From Neckera pumila (lineage: Eukaryota > Streptophyta > Bryopsida > Hypnales > Neckeraceae): DNA of 64,000 nt. Of this stretch, positions 12,004 through 24,350 are shown one piece after another. Numbering within the stretch: the first letter of the stretch is position 1; every line of letters begins with the position of its first letter. The translations under genes were made by a program, and so were the position numbers. The notes beneath the pieces were generated by a model. The model had not been told where the DNA came from, did not search any database, and saw only the letters and a list, made by a program, of their open reading frames with translations. The DNA is taken from positions 14,586,065 to 14,650,064 of the forward strand of contig OZ018416.1 of NCBI GenBank assembly GCA_963969595.1, written 5' to 3'.

Positions 12004-12977
12004 TATTAAATTTTTACTTTGAAAAAGGTAACAACTTCTAATCATCTATAAATAAGTGGAGATTTGTCCAATCTTATTTTATCAAAGTATAAATTTTATT
12101 AAATATATAATTTTATATTTCTAAAGAAAATTAACATTAATTTAGAATTTTATCTAAATTTAAAAAAATACCATTGATGATGGTACATTCTATAAGATTA
12201 AAATTAACTTTAGAAATATAGAAAAGATTTTAACTAGAAGGCCCAAAAGTACTCATGGCGAATTTTGATATAAATCTCAAATTGTTGTTTTCTTTATAAA
12301 TGCACATAAAGTGCTCGAAGTACTTAGATCTTTGTAAACAAAATTTAGGTATATATAGATGAATGAAAAAATAGATTAAAAAATCAAAATAAAGCGAATG
12401 CTACTATCTTTCAGTAGCTACCAAGTCCCTTTTGGTAATACAAAAGTGCAAAATTATATCCAAACCTACCAAGAGTGTCTTCAATGGTAGCCCAACATTC
12501 TTAGACAACACCGCTCTTTTGATTAACTTGGTTGTGGCATGTTTTTATGCCTTGGCCTATTTATTGACGACAATGTCCAAATGCAAAATCCTAAACTAAA
12601 CTTTGGTGTTGAATCTAAGGTAGAACTAACCCAATTCCATCCACCCTCATTTGTTCTCAAGCCTTCCACTAAAACCAACTTGTTCATAAGCCAATTCTCA
12701 TGAAGTCCATTCACTTTTTGAGTTATTCATGGACTCTCATCCTTTGAAATTCTATTTTGTGAAGAACAATTTAGCACATGTCTAAAAACACTAAGGAATA
12801 CCTATTACCCTTTCACTTCAAATATTTATAGAAAAATTAGAAAAAACAAATATTTAAGATGATTTTTTCCATTGAATTTTTCACCAAAGACCATTACAAA
12901 AAATCAATTATGACTCTTAATAACAAAAGAAGGAAATTTTCTTAAAGAGTTGGGATTAGGTTCAATTACCATAACTC
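12004..12977. other. AT-rich spacer between two sister elements
   Basis: Separates two closely related type 2 copies in the same orientation. A 63-codon reverse ORF (12523-12714) has no recognisable domain. Nothing else seen. Confidence 0.5.
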
Positions 12978-13905
12978 TTAACTCCTAAAGTCCCAAGGCC
13001 ATTTTTCTATCAGAAATCACTCAAAAATTGCCATTTTGGCTGCGTTCACCCATGAACACAAAACAACATTTTTTTAGAATCTAACCGTAGGATCTTGTAC
13101 ATCACTTGTCAAAGATCACGTGGTAAAATTTTCATGAAGTTTGACCAAATAATTGGAAGATATTTGCATTCAAAGTTGAAAAAGAAAGTTTTTTTGAACA
13201 CTGACCTGCAATTTCAGATGACTTTGACCACCATTTGTGGAATTTTTTTGCACTATAGACTTTGAATTTGAAATTTTTTATGTTCAATATGTAAGTTGAA
13301 AGTCTACAAAAAAAATTCAAAAAACACACACTTGATTTTCATTCTTTCAAAATTGTTAAGTAGAAATAAGTCCAAGATTGAAAAAAAAAAACTAAATTGT
13401 TAATAGCTCTTACATGGGATTGAAATTCAATAATCCCAGTGGCAAGATTGTTTTAGCAAGCAAACACAACATTTTCAAAAAAAATTTGTTATAAAATTGT
13501 GAAAATTGCATTTAGAAATGAATCCTACAACTTATTTTTTCAAAAAGATTCTTAGATTGCCCCCAAAACAAGATTGTCCATACCTTGCTCATTATTAGTC
13601 CAAATGAAATGAATCATTGCTTCACATGTAGACAAAAATATAAAGTTTCAAAGAAAAAAAAAATTTAAGTTTATTTTTACTTTTTGCAAAAAAAATTGTG
13701 TTGCCCGCTGAATTCAATTTGAAGCTTTTTGTGGTATAACTTTAGCTCCCGGGCACCAATTGAAATAAAAGGTATATTCCCACAACGCTAATCAATTTTT
13801 CTATCTTATGGAAAAGTTTCAAAATGTTTCACTAAAAATTGAGCCCGTAGGTACCTACCCAAAATCTGATTTCTCTTGAGGGGACAATGGGACTTTAGGG
13901 GTTAA
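12978..13905 (+). mobile_element. TTAA element, type 2, full-length
   Basis: Starts TTAACTCCTAAAGTCCC (one change in the terminal CCCC) and ends GACTTTAGGGGTTAA; 928 bp. It has the same internal blocks as the 11083 copy, with a small A-rich insertion near 13381. Confidence 0.88.
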
Positions 13906-15429
13906 AGGACTATGCCCTTCAAATTTTGAGCAAGAAATGAATGCAAGCACATCCAAATATATAAACAAATTTTTTCATCTACCATTTTTTTTAAGATTCT
14001 TATGTTAGCTCTTTAACATTTGTGCAATATCAATTCTAAAGACTTTGCTTTGCAAATACTATACTATTCAAAAGGTACTAGTAGTTTTGGCTTTAGAAGT
14101 AACCTTTTCAGTTTAAAAAATCCCATATGTTCAAACTACAATTGATTTTAGAAGGAATTTTGAATTTTTGGCTTCAAGTTTTATTGAAAAATATTGGTTT
14201 GTATTCTAGTTGATCTAGCCACATAGATGTGGTTTTGAAAATCATACTTTACAAATGTTCTTTGAAAGTCATAATTAAATTATTATTCTAAGTTGCATTT
14301 TATAATACATCTTTACAATTTGGGAAATCTAGACTATCCTGGTCCTTAAGGAATTGATTCAATGCTATGAAAGGTGGAAGAGGACTTGAATTGTAACTTT
14401 GTCGTGATGGAGGGCGGGTGGCATTGAAAATTGCAGTAGGTGCCGGTGCAAAGGTCTTGAAGAATCATGAGATGAAGAATTTGATTAAGCTTAAAGCCTT
14501 ATTGTTAATTATTTATAGTATGTGGTCAAGTCCTCTTTGTTTCCTACAAGTAGGCTTAAAGTTTGGAGAACTATGTCAAAGCAAAGGTATAAATTTGAGA
14601 TGAAGAATCTTATCATGATTGTTGTGCCACTCGAGATCACTTTTGTGGAAAATTGCTTAGTGGCCTTTCCAAAAAAATTGTCACCATTCACCCAAATACC
14701 CAAACAATTGCTCATCCCATTTTGAATCCCCATATGGAATATACACTAACTTGCTTAAACAATTTAAAAGTTGGTTCATGTATTGACATGGTTCTTAGAT
14801 ATATGTAAACGAGGTTTGAGAATACCTTTGAGCAAATTGAAAAAGGAAATGGACTTCTACTAGCAACAATTCTTTTGAGGAGGCCATTGTACATTTCATG
14901 CATTAAAGTTTTGGTGTTGATTCTAAATGAAGAGAGAGTTTTCTTGCAACTATTCTTATGCTTGCCGTTGGTATTCTAGCTCATGTCATTGATGAATATT
15001 GTCACATGGACAGAATTGTCTCGATAGAGTATATGAAGTGATCCATAGTAACTATTCTTAGATGCTCTGAATCTAGTTCCCTACAGCAATCTATATAGGC
15101 CAACCTGGAAAATATATGTATATGTATAAAGCCCAAAGATTCCAAGACATTTTGAGAAGCCTTGATTTGGTTTCATCAAAGACACAAGTGACCCTACTCC
15201 CCCCAATTAAATCGTGAATTGGTTGGTCAAGTGCAATATAAATAGACCAACAAAGTTGCCTTTGTGAAAACAAAAATAGCAAATAAAGACCCAATATACT
15301 TAATGTATCAATCATGAGAGTATAGATGAAAAGAACAACAATGTGGTGTCACATTTTACCAAAGGAAGAAGAGATAATTACATTCTATATAGTGTATGAA
15401 AGTGTATTTTTCGGGAGCAATTTTGTAAG
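13906..15429. other. unique stretch, possibly decayed coding remnants
   Basis: Slightly less AT-rich than the elements around it. Several 60-75 codon ORFs lie in both strands (14418-14733, 15091-15315) but I see no domain, no consistent frame and no splice pattern. It could be an old retrotransposon or gene remnant; not assignable. Confidence 0.3.
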
Positions 15430-16365
15430 TTAACCCCTAAAGTTCTTTGACTATGTTCTCACCAAAAATGCTCTAAAACTGCCATTTTTAGTACAAGTAC
15501 CAAATTGTTGAAAAATATCATTTTTGAACACATGTAACCATAGGATCTTGTAGTACTCTGGTTTGGAAATGTGTGGAAAAAATTTCAGAAATTTTCATCA
15601 TGTAGATTGCAAGATATTAGCATTTGAAATGGCAAAAGTCCTTTTTTTGGCCTTGCAAAAAAACGGACAGCTGCACTTCACAAGTTCAGATTATTATGAA
15701 AAGAATTCTAAAATGGTTGTGCTTCTTTGGATTCATTTTTCAGAGCAAGTTGGCTACATGCTTGAAAATTTTCAGATTATTTGGAATTGTACAACATATA
15801 GGAAAAAAATAGTAAGTAGAAAGAAGTAGAGAATGGTTCAAAACACTAAATTGTTAAGAAGTTAATTATGGAATTGAAAAAGGCCAATTCCAATGGTTGC
15901 GATGTTGCAATAAACAATCTACACCCTATGATTTTTTTATTTTTTTTTTTAAATATTAAAAATCGAGTGAAATAAACGACTTCAAAGTTTATTTTAGAGT
16001 AGACAATCCATAACTGCCCGCAAACTAAAAATCCTTGTAACGTTTGACTCATTGATCAAAATGGAATGATTCAAAGCTTTCCACGTATATATAAATCTAA
16101 TAAACCGATTTCAAATTTTTATTTTTGAAAAAAGTGATTTTTTTTTATTTGCCCGAATTGCCCAATTACAAAAAAAAGTAACATATTAGGCCATAACTTT
16201 TGACTTGTATTTCCAAATGTTATGAAATTTAGTGCGTATGAAAGATATTCCTTGTCCCCACCTTCTATAAAAATTTCAGCCCAAAATATGCAAATCTCTA
16301 GTCACACATACCTGCCCAAAATTTCTATGTTGCCAAAAAACGCATGTTGGTCCTTTAGAGGTTAA
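15430..16365 (+). mobile_element. TTAA element, type 1, full-length
   Basis: TTAACCCCTAAAGTTCTTTGAC to TTGGTCCTTTAGAGGTTAA, 936 bp. It carries TAGGATCTTGTAGTACTCTG and GTGTGGAAAAAATTTCAG at 15543-15590, AAGTAGAAAGAAGTAGAGAA at 15812, CCAATTCCAATGG at 15885 and the tail ACATACCTGCCCAAAATTTC at 16306. A good reference copy for type 1. Confidence 0.88.
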
Positions 16366-16429
16366 GAAAAATAAAGTTGCAACATATATACTCAACCATA
16401 TTAACCATAGACTGTACAACTAATTTACA

Positions 16430-16660
16430 TTTCAGGAGGTGGGCAATTTAGAGTCGACTACATTTCAACTTCAAAAATTCATAACTAATCCTACAAAGTT
16501 CCAAAAAATACGAAACAACTTGGGTTAGATGCCAATTCCATATTTCTTTCAAGGGAAATTTATTGGATTTATTTTCAAGAAGTTTTACTTTCCCAAATTT
16601 AGTTTCCGCTCTTAAATGGGTACTCTATGGACCTCCAACCTTAAGGTAAACTACCCCCAT
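16430..16660 (+). repeat. GTCCATAAA-end repeat family, copy 2
   Basis: Shares AACTTGGGTTAGATGCCAAT (16517) and the right end TTAAATGGGTACTCTATGGACCTCCAACCTT with the copies at 365, 26900 and 29765. The left end is not preserved. Confidence 0.5.
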
Positions 16661-17160
16661 CATAGGCCAAATTGGAAGCAAGCCCATTGTGGACAAAAAT
16701 GTATTACTGTTGTGCAGTACATTCAAGTTTCAGGTAGCAACACCTATAAGCATGAGTGTACCTTGACACCAACTGTAGATTTCCCTTAAAAGTGCCCCCA
16801 AAAGTACCTTGAAACCAAGTCCATGTTTAGTTGTGGTTGGTGGACTCTGTTATTATATAGATTTTGGTGCTAGAATCAAGATAGATTTATTAGAGAGCAG
16901 TTTAAGGTGCCCTAGGGAGTTCTACTTTGAAAATTTGTAGAAATAACATGCCTTATCCAAAAATTCTATGATTTTTTTTTGAAAATTCATGATTTTCAAT
17001 TGCTAATATTGAAAAAATATTTCTTTTAGAAATTTTTTGCCTCCAACTATGCTGAATTGTTTAATTTGACGGTTATGGGCGCTCCTACCTTATATGGTGA
17101 TGCAATTGACCCTCCTACAGTCTGAGTTTCTTACAACTGACACTATGGATCCTGAACAAT
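16661..17160. other. unique AT-rich stretch
   Basis: No element border, gene or RNA recognised. It precedes the minisatellite. Confidence 0.4.
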
Positions 17161-17171
17161 ACCCCTTCCCT

Positions 17172-17556
17172 GGAAACCAGGTCCGGCGGGGAAACCAGGT
17201 CTGGGAACCAGATATAGGAACCAGGCATGGGAACCAGGTATGGGAACCAGGTATGGGAACCAGGTATGGGAACCAGGTATGGGAACCAGGTATGGGAACC
17301 AGGTATGGGAACCAGGTATGGGAACCAGGTATGGGAACCAGGTATGGGAACCAGGTATGGGAACCAGGTATGGGAACCAGGTATGGGAACCAGGTATGGG
17401 AACCAGGTATGGGAACCAGGTATGGGAACCAGGTATGGGAACCAGGTATGGGAACCAGGTATGGGAACCAGGTATGGAACCAGGTATGGGAACCAGGTAT
17501 GGGAACCAGGTATGGAACCAGGTATGGGAACCAGGTATGGGAAACCGGTCTGGTCC
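17172..17556. repeat. 13-bp minisatellite (GGTATGGGAACCA)n
   Basis: About 28 head-to-tail units of GGTATGGGAACCA. The first few units and the last one are degenerate, and two units near 17472 and 17509 lack one G. The unit contains no stop in any forward frame, and 13 is not a multiple of 3. Therefore all three forward frames stay open and read the same 13-residue peptide MGTRYGNQVWEPG. The resulting 112-159 codon ORFs (17094-17634) are artefacts of the array, not a repeat protein, unless transcription is shown. Confidence 0.95.
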
Positions 17557-17559
17557 TCC

Positions 17560-18120
17560 TCCTCCAGGGTTGATTTAATAAGTGTTGGTTCCAGTATGAG
17601 GTGGAGATCTGATTGCTCCAGTTTGATTGTCTGAAGCCTGCATTTGTCTAGGAATAGCCAAGTGACATCACCTGTTCAACACCATGAGACCAGCGAGCAA
17701 GCAAGCAAGCAAGCCTATGATCTCAAAATCACTTGATGCACCAGGTACACTGATCTGATTAGCTTGTCCTCCGAGGAGGACTTTGACTCAGAATTCTCCC
17801 CCGCGGCCGCAGCGCATGGGCAATGGGGCACGACAACAAGTATTCTGTCCCCCTTCCTTCCAGTACACACTACTCGAATACTAACCGGGCCTTTGAAAAC
17901 AGCATGCAAAACGCAAAACCACAGACAGGGGAGTGAAATCAATAGGTAACTTAACAGGGTGCTAAACCCCACAAGGCTAAATGAAACTAATCCGTGATTA
18001 TTATCATTCACATTCATGTAGGTGTAACTTAATTGATCAATGATTCATTTGTGGATTTTGTAGCCAAAGACCAACACATGGACACTCCAGCATGGGGTTG
18101 GGTCTCTTTCACTAGAACCA
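17560..18120. other. unique stretch, no gene supported
   Basis: Mixed composition with a short GCAA tandem repeat (AGCAAGCAAGCAAGCAAG near 17695). Two overlapping antisense ORFs of 100 and 61 codons at 17715-18017 show no recognisable domain. Confidence 0.4.
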
Positions 18121-18121
18121 G

Positions 18122-18435
18122 TACACTAAAAATGATATTTAGTGTAGTATGACATTTAGTGTTTTACCCCCCTAGCAACCACAACACTAAATCTGAATTG
18201 TAGCGGATTTAGTGTTGTGTTGGACTTCAATGCGCCGCCTTCGCCTCCGCCTCCGCTTCCTTTGCAAGTTCATTTTTTTAACGTGTTCTAACACTAAATG
18301 TAAACCTTTTCAGATTTCAGATTTACCATAGAGCATATTTAGTGTTAGAAATTAGATTTAGTGTTACTTACTTATGATATTTAGTGTCAAGGTTCGTAAT
18401 TAGTGTTGCCAACACTAAATATCATTTTTAGTGTA
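18122..18435. mobile_element. 314-bp TIR element packed with ACACTAAA motifs
   Basis: The two ends are a perfect 24-bp inverted repeat: 18122-18145, beginning TACACTAAAAATGATATT, and 18412-18435. Inside, TTTAGTGT or its complement ACACTAAA recurs about ten times in both orientations. Starting at CACTA (18124) it resembles CACTA elements, whose subterminal repeats bind the transposase. However, the expected 3-bp duplication is not clean; a TA duplication also fits. A GC-rich insert (CGCCTCCGCCTCCG) lies near 18240. No ORF, so non-autonomous. Confidence 0.8.
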
Positions 18436-19740
18436 GTACCTACCCTCTTATTTGTGAAAGCTGGAAAAGCAAAAAAACAAACAAACTATCACATTCATCC
18501 TCTGGGACAAAGCTCCCTGCACACATGGTGTGAAGATATTTGTTCACATACAACGTGGTAGTACGATGAAAGCCAACACAGCCTACCATTTGAGGGTCAT
18601 TGTTTTGCAATGTCGAGAGGCTTGAACAACGATATTAAACATTGATTGTCGTCCATGTGTTTAAAAACAAAAAAACAAAAAACAAAAACATTGATTGTCG
18701 CAATTGAGAGGTGCATCCAAACACAACCTCCATATGCGCACACAATACCATAGAATGGAGAGATAATGAAAGATGGAGCTCACAACCAAAAGAAGGGAAA
18801 TATATGATAAATGTTAGTCACATTTTTTTAGGGGTGGGGGTGGGGTGTATCACCAACTCATTATCAGTGATCATTATTGGGGAAATAAACTAAGAATTAA
18901 AATGTACTTAAAAGTCTACCTACTGTGGTTTGCTCGCACGCTCTTGGCATTGGTTACTCTCTCTTCAATTTAATATTACAAATGCAAGTCATAAACCTGT
19001 GGGAGTAAGGGGCTTTTTTTTTTTTTATCATGGAAATAGTTTTGTTTATTTTATTTTACTTCATATTGGCTTGGCACAAGTGTGGTATGGTCACTTCCAT
19101 GATAAATGTTTTCATCATCAAGTTGAGGATCCTAGACCAGACAAGGACTGAGATTTTCTATTTTTTTTAAATTACAGTTCATTATGGGGGTTTTTCCCAT
19201 TGCAAGAGGATGAAGAAATCAGATACAATATGAAGGCCTTCCTCAATTAAATTTTTTGTGTTGCTGTTGCTTCGAAATATATTGAAGCCTGATAAGCCTC
19301 CGATGTTATTGAAATGAAGTGAAGGGATTGTGTTTTCATGACATATGATTGTAATGTGAATGAAAACCAAATGAAAATTCAATATTCTTTGAAATAATTT
19401 ACCAAAAATTATGCTTACATACAATGGCTTTCTAAATGTTTTGTACACTTTGACAAAAATTGTTATAGCTAATTGAGAAATTAGAGATTTTAAACAAACT
19501 TTGGACATCTTGTGGTACAAGTAACACAACTGCATAAAATAAATTCTTAAAAAATCAAAAATTGTTTTAAAATTTTTGAAAATCATTTTAGTCTACTATG
19601 TTATTAGTACTTCAACATATCTAAAGTTTGTTTGACAAATCCATTTTCTCAACTAGCAATGGCAATTTTTGTATATGAATACTTGCAAAAGCCATTGCAG
19701 ACAAGTAGATTGTAGATTCTCTTTCTAGATCAAAATCTCC
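18436..19740. other. unique stretch with an unassigned reverse ORF
   Basis: Contains A-rich (AAAAAC)n sequence near 18665 and a G-rich run near 18830. A 134-codon reverse ORF at 19182-19586 is long for such AT-rich sequence; it reads as hydrophobic and basic, has no domain I know, and no splice context. I would not call it a gene. Confidence 0.3.
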
Positions 19741-20682
19741 TTAACCCCTAAAGTTTCATGACTATGTAATCACCAAAAACGTTCCAAAACTGCCATTTCT
19801 AATACAACTACCAAATTTTTGGAAAAAAATAATTTTTGACACATGTAACCGTAGGATCTTGTAGTACAATATTTTGGAAACATGTGGTAAGAATTTCAGA
19901 AAATTCCACCGTGTGGATCATAAGATATAAGCATTCAAAGTCTTGAAAACCATTTTTTCAATCTTGCGAAAAAACGGGCAGCTGCACTTTGCAAGCTCAC
20001 TTTTCAAGCTCACTTTTCAATGAAAAAATGCCGATAAAGGTGGTGCTTCTTTGAAATCAGTTTCCTAAACAAGTTGTCTATATGTCTGAAAATTTTCACA
20101 GCATTTGAAATTGTACAACATGTAGGAAAAAAATAGTAAGTAGAAAGAAGTAGAAAATGATTCAAAATACTAAATTGTTAAAAATTTAATCATGGAATTT
20201 AAAAATGCCAATCCCAACGGTTGTAATGTTGTAATAATCAATCTACATCCTAGGATTTTATTTTTTTCCCAAAAAATTGAAAATTGAGTTAAATAAACGA
20301 CTTTAAAGTTCTTTTTAGAGCAGAGAATCCATAACTGCCTGCAATTCAAAAACCCTCATAACTTTTGACTCATTGATTGAAATGGAATGACTCAAAGCTT
20401 TTTAAGTATATATAAATGTAGAGAACCAATTTTTTTTAAATCCTGGAAAAAATTAAAAAAATTTATCTGCCCAAACTGCCCAATTACAAAAAAAAGTAAC
20501 ATATTAGGTCACAACTTTTGACTCGTATTTCGAAATGTCGTGAAAATTGTTACACATGAAGATATTCCTCGCCCCCACCTTCTATTAAAATTTCAGTCTC
20601 AAGTATGGATATCTCTAGTCACACGTACCTGCCCAAAATTTCTATACGGCCAAAAAACGCATATTGGTCCTTTCGGGGTTAA
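19741..20682 (+). mobile_element. TTAA element, type 1, full-length
   Basis: TTAACCCCTAAAGTTTCATGAC to GGTCCTTTCGGGGTTAA, 942 bp. Nearly identical to the inverted copy at 23419-24350; the first 300 bp differ at only a few positions. A 13-bp tandem duplication (CAAGCTCACTTTT twice, about 19994-20019) distinguishes it from that partner. Confidence 0.9.
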
Positions 20683-20778
20683 AAAACAAGTGGAATAAGT
20701 AGCAGGGTTTCCTGAGAAGGAATTTCAAATCTAAAATTCGAAAGTTCACTAAATAAATCTTCAATGCATAGAAAGCAC

Positions 20779-21692
20779 CTAACCCCTAAAGGACCAACAT
20801 GTTTACAAGCCCAATTCTGCTTCAAAATACTCGTCCTCAAAGCAAGGGCAAAATCTTCATCAATATTTATATTTTAACAAATCCAACTACAGGACCTTTG
20901 GTTAACTTGCTCAAATACATTGCTCCAAAATTTTAGAATGAATATCCACATCTATTGCAAGTTCAACGTACCTAAATCTCAAAATGTAGTTTTTTCTAGC
21001 CCTTTCAATAGGTGAAGATTTGTCTTTCAATATTTTTAGAAAAAGACACATATGTCCTATAACTTGTGAGTTTTAGTCCATATGTTGAAAAATGGGTTGA
21101 AAATAATGACAAAAATTTGAACCAAAAATACTTTCAAATTCATCTTTAAAAAAATTGTAAAATGGAAGGTAGTACATAATGAAAGAAAAACTAATTTGAC
21201 TGATAACTGTTACAAGAAATTGGAAATTCTTAATACCAATGGTAAAAATGTTCTAACAAACAATTATTATCATTTACTTTTATTTTTATTTTTAAATTTT
21301 CAAAATTGAGAGCAAAAGACAACATTATATGTTTTTTCTACCTTCATTGCCCACTAAATAAAAATCTTCATAACTTTTATTTCATTATTCGGAATTCAAT
21401 GGGTACTCATTATTCATTAATGATTAGGTATTAATCTATAAAATTCTGAAAGAATAATGAATATTTTTTTAGAGTATATTTTTTGCTAGCCGATTTGACA
21501 TTGAAATTTTAAAAATCCTTCTAATTTTTGCAATATTTATTGGAATGACATAAAACAAAGCCTCACAAGTAGATTATGATGAGTAGCATATATCCCAAAA
21601 AAATCATGCAAAAATTCCAAATTATGAAGTCAACATAGGCTGCCCAAGTTCTCAAAAAGCCCAAATAGATTAGTTGGTCCTTTAGGGGTTAA
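20779..21692 (+). mobile_element. TTAA element, type 1, divergent full-length
   Basis: Starts CTAACCCCTAAAGGACC (TTAA changed to CTAA) and ends GGTCCTTTAGGGGTTAA; 914 bp. Internal blocks can be followed but with many changes (CAACTACAGGACCTTTGG near 20884 replaces the usual GTAGGATCTTGTAG). Its head looks like the tail of other type 1 copies. It is an old or separate lineage lying between the two near-identical inverted copies. Confidence 0.75.
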
Positions 21693-23418
21693 GAAATTCA
21701 AATGTGATTATGCTAAAAGTGGGATCACTAATGTAGCTTTTGCATGTCAATGCAAAAGAGGCTATTTCCAAAGGATAAGGCCTAATAAACTAAATATCAA
21801 ACCAAAGGTAGCAATGTTCTACTTGGCATGATAGTGTGAGAATTACCTTTGCCTTGGAATTACCTTTGCTTTGGAATAACCTTTGCCTTGGAATAAAATT
21901 GTCTTTTTTGTAGCCTCCCTCCCAAAACAAAAAAAGAAATGCTCAAATTTTATGTGACTTTGAATTTACAACCTGCTATTGTAGTGCAATCCATTGTACC
22001 TCTTGCTATACAATTTAGACAATATATATGGAAAAGTAATAAATATTGAGGGAACATTTTAAAACACTATGGAAAAATTCTTACAAAATAATTATGTTTT
22101 CAATATGTACCAAATATTATTTTTTAACAAATTAATTATATAATATAGATGTGCCAACCCCAAAATCTATCTATAGTAATTTATTGTAGTTTGTTATTTT
22201 TGTCAAACTATGAATATACAACCTTCTTGCAAGTCTACCTTCCATAAATCTAATAAATTCATTGTTGCATTTGCAACTATGTTATGGCATTAGAAAGGAT
22301 CTTAGGCTACTAGAGGATAGTTTTTATTTAGATTCTCCTAAGTTTGTACACGGCCCAAATTTGATGAACATAAATACAACAAATTAATGAACATGGGTCC
22401 CAAAAGATGAAGGAAACTTGTGTGCCACAAAAGGAACATGTTTTATGTATATTGTAAATAAGTGGATATGAACTAACAATCTACAAACCATTAAATCTCA
22501 TGCATTTTTTTTAGACTTGTCAAGGTTTAAATCTAGAATGTGGAATCATATATATGTCTATAAATGTTGTAATTTCATTGAAGTAATGACAATTATTTTA
22601 AAGATATTGGCATCATGTATGTTTTTCCAAGGACATAGAATTTATTAACCCTTAAAGGATACATGAGGTTTTGGAAAGGTTGCCCCAATTTAGAATTCAA
22701 ATTTTTTCTTTTTACGGGTACCATGTAGCTTGTTCAAATGACCAATCAATGATGAGCTTCTGCCTCATGAGGGCTATAGCGGCAACCTCAAAGCTACTAT
22801 TCATTTTGTTTTTTTTATCAAAATTTCATATTGTAGAAACCACAATTTCAAATTGTGATTCAATTCCCCCCCAAGAGTTAAATTGATAGGTGTGAAGATG
22901 AAGATAATGATATGAAGTTTATATGTAGCTAAGTATTGGAGAAATTTTCATGCAAATTCTATGAAAACCAAGCCGCTCATGCTGGATATATTGTTTAAGT
23001 TTTAAACCTATTAGTATGTCTGTCCATTTTTGTGAAAATATTAGATTACATGCTTGATCCAAAATGAAAAATGACCAAGGTGTTGAGAAATTTCAAACAA
23101 ACATTGCTAACTCTTTAATTTGAGAGGAAAGAAATTTTATATTTCAAAAAATTGGATCATTTTCATACATTTTCAAAGTGAATTAATTGTTTTGAGCAAT
23201 AAGTGTGCAATTTTGATCTTTTATCTCTTTCAAATCATTTATGACTTTTATACTATAGTTAGTTATATTTTGAAGTCGGCACTCACTATACAAAATATAA
23301 ATTTTCAAGACTAGATTTTACACGATTATGATTTTACAAAAAGATAATCCTAAATTCTAAACAATTTAGGTCCATTTCAAATGAAACCCTCTTCTCTAGG
23401 TCTCAAGGATTTAATAGT
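21693..23418. other. AT-rich stretch, nothing recognised
   Basis: A short direct repeat TTGCCTTGGAATAACCTTTG-like sequence occurs three times around 21846-21895. Small ORFs at 22671-22886 and 23120-23314 have no domain. Confidence 0.4.
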
Positions 23419-24350
23419 TTAACCCCTAAAGGACCAACATGCGTTTTTTGGCCGTATAGAAATTTTGGGCAGGTACGTGTGACTAGAGATATCCATATTT
23501 GAGTCTGAAATTTTAATAGAAGGTGGGGACAAGGAATATCTTCATGTGTACCAAGTTTCATGACATTTCAAAATACGAGTCAAAAGTTGTGACCTAATAT
23601 GTTACTTTTTTTCATAACCGGGCAGTTTGGGTAGATAAAAAAAAATCATTTTTTCCGGATTTTTTTTTTTGAAATTGGTTCTCCACATTTATACATACTT
23701 AAAAAGCTTTGGGTCACCCCATTTCAATCAATGAGTCAAAAGTTATGAGGGTTTTTGAAATGCGGGCAGTTATGGATTCTCTACTCTAAAAAACACTTTA
23801 AAGTCGTTTATTTAACTCAATTTTCAATATTTTGGGAAAAAAATAAAATCCTAGGATGTAGATTGATTATTACAACATTACAACCGTTGGGATTGGCATT
23901 TTTAAATTCCATGATTAAATTTTTAACAATTTAGTATTTTGAATCATTTTCTACTTCTTTCTACTTACTATTTTTTTCCTATATGTTGGACAATTCCAAA
24001 TGATGTGAAATTTTTCATGCATATAGACAACTTGTTTAGGAAACTGATTTCAAAGAAGCACCACCTTTATTGGCATTTTTTCATTGAAAAGTGAGCTTGC
24101 AAAGTGCAGCTGCCCGTTTTTTCGCAGGATTGAAAAAACAGTTTTCAAGACTTTGAATGCTTATATCTTATGATCCACACGGTGGAATTTTCTGAAATTC
24201 TTACCACATGTTTTCAAAATATTATACTACAAGATCCTACGGTTACATATGTCAAAAATTGTTTTTTTCCAAAAATTTGGTAGTTGTATTAGAAATGGCA
24301 GTTTTGGAGCGTTTTTGGTGATTACATAGTCATGAAACTTTAGGGGTTAA
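23419..24350 (-). mobile_element. TTAA element, type 1, full-length, young
   Basis: TTAACCCCTAAAGGACCAAC (tail) to GAAACTTTAGGGGTTAA (head), 932 bp, with both ends perfect. It is the inverted near-twin of 19741-20682, at a distance of about 2.7 kb. Confidence 0.9.

Noticed and set aside
14100..15320. Copia-type retrotransposon remnant
   Set aside because: Some pieces looked coding-like, but I found no protease, integrase or reverse transcriptase motif and no LTRs.
15430..15442. Interstitial telomeric repeats (CCCTAAA)
   Set aside because: Single heptamers only, always at element ends and never in tandem.
17172..17556. CRISPR-like array
   Set aside because: Units are contiguous without spacers, and the sequence is eukaryotic.
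17094..17634. Three overlapping 112-159 codon ORFs as a repeat protein
   Set aside because: They are produced by the 13-bp tandem array in all frames; no start context, domain or unique flanking coding sequence.
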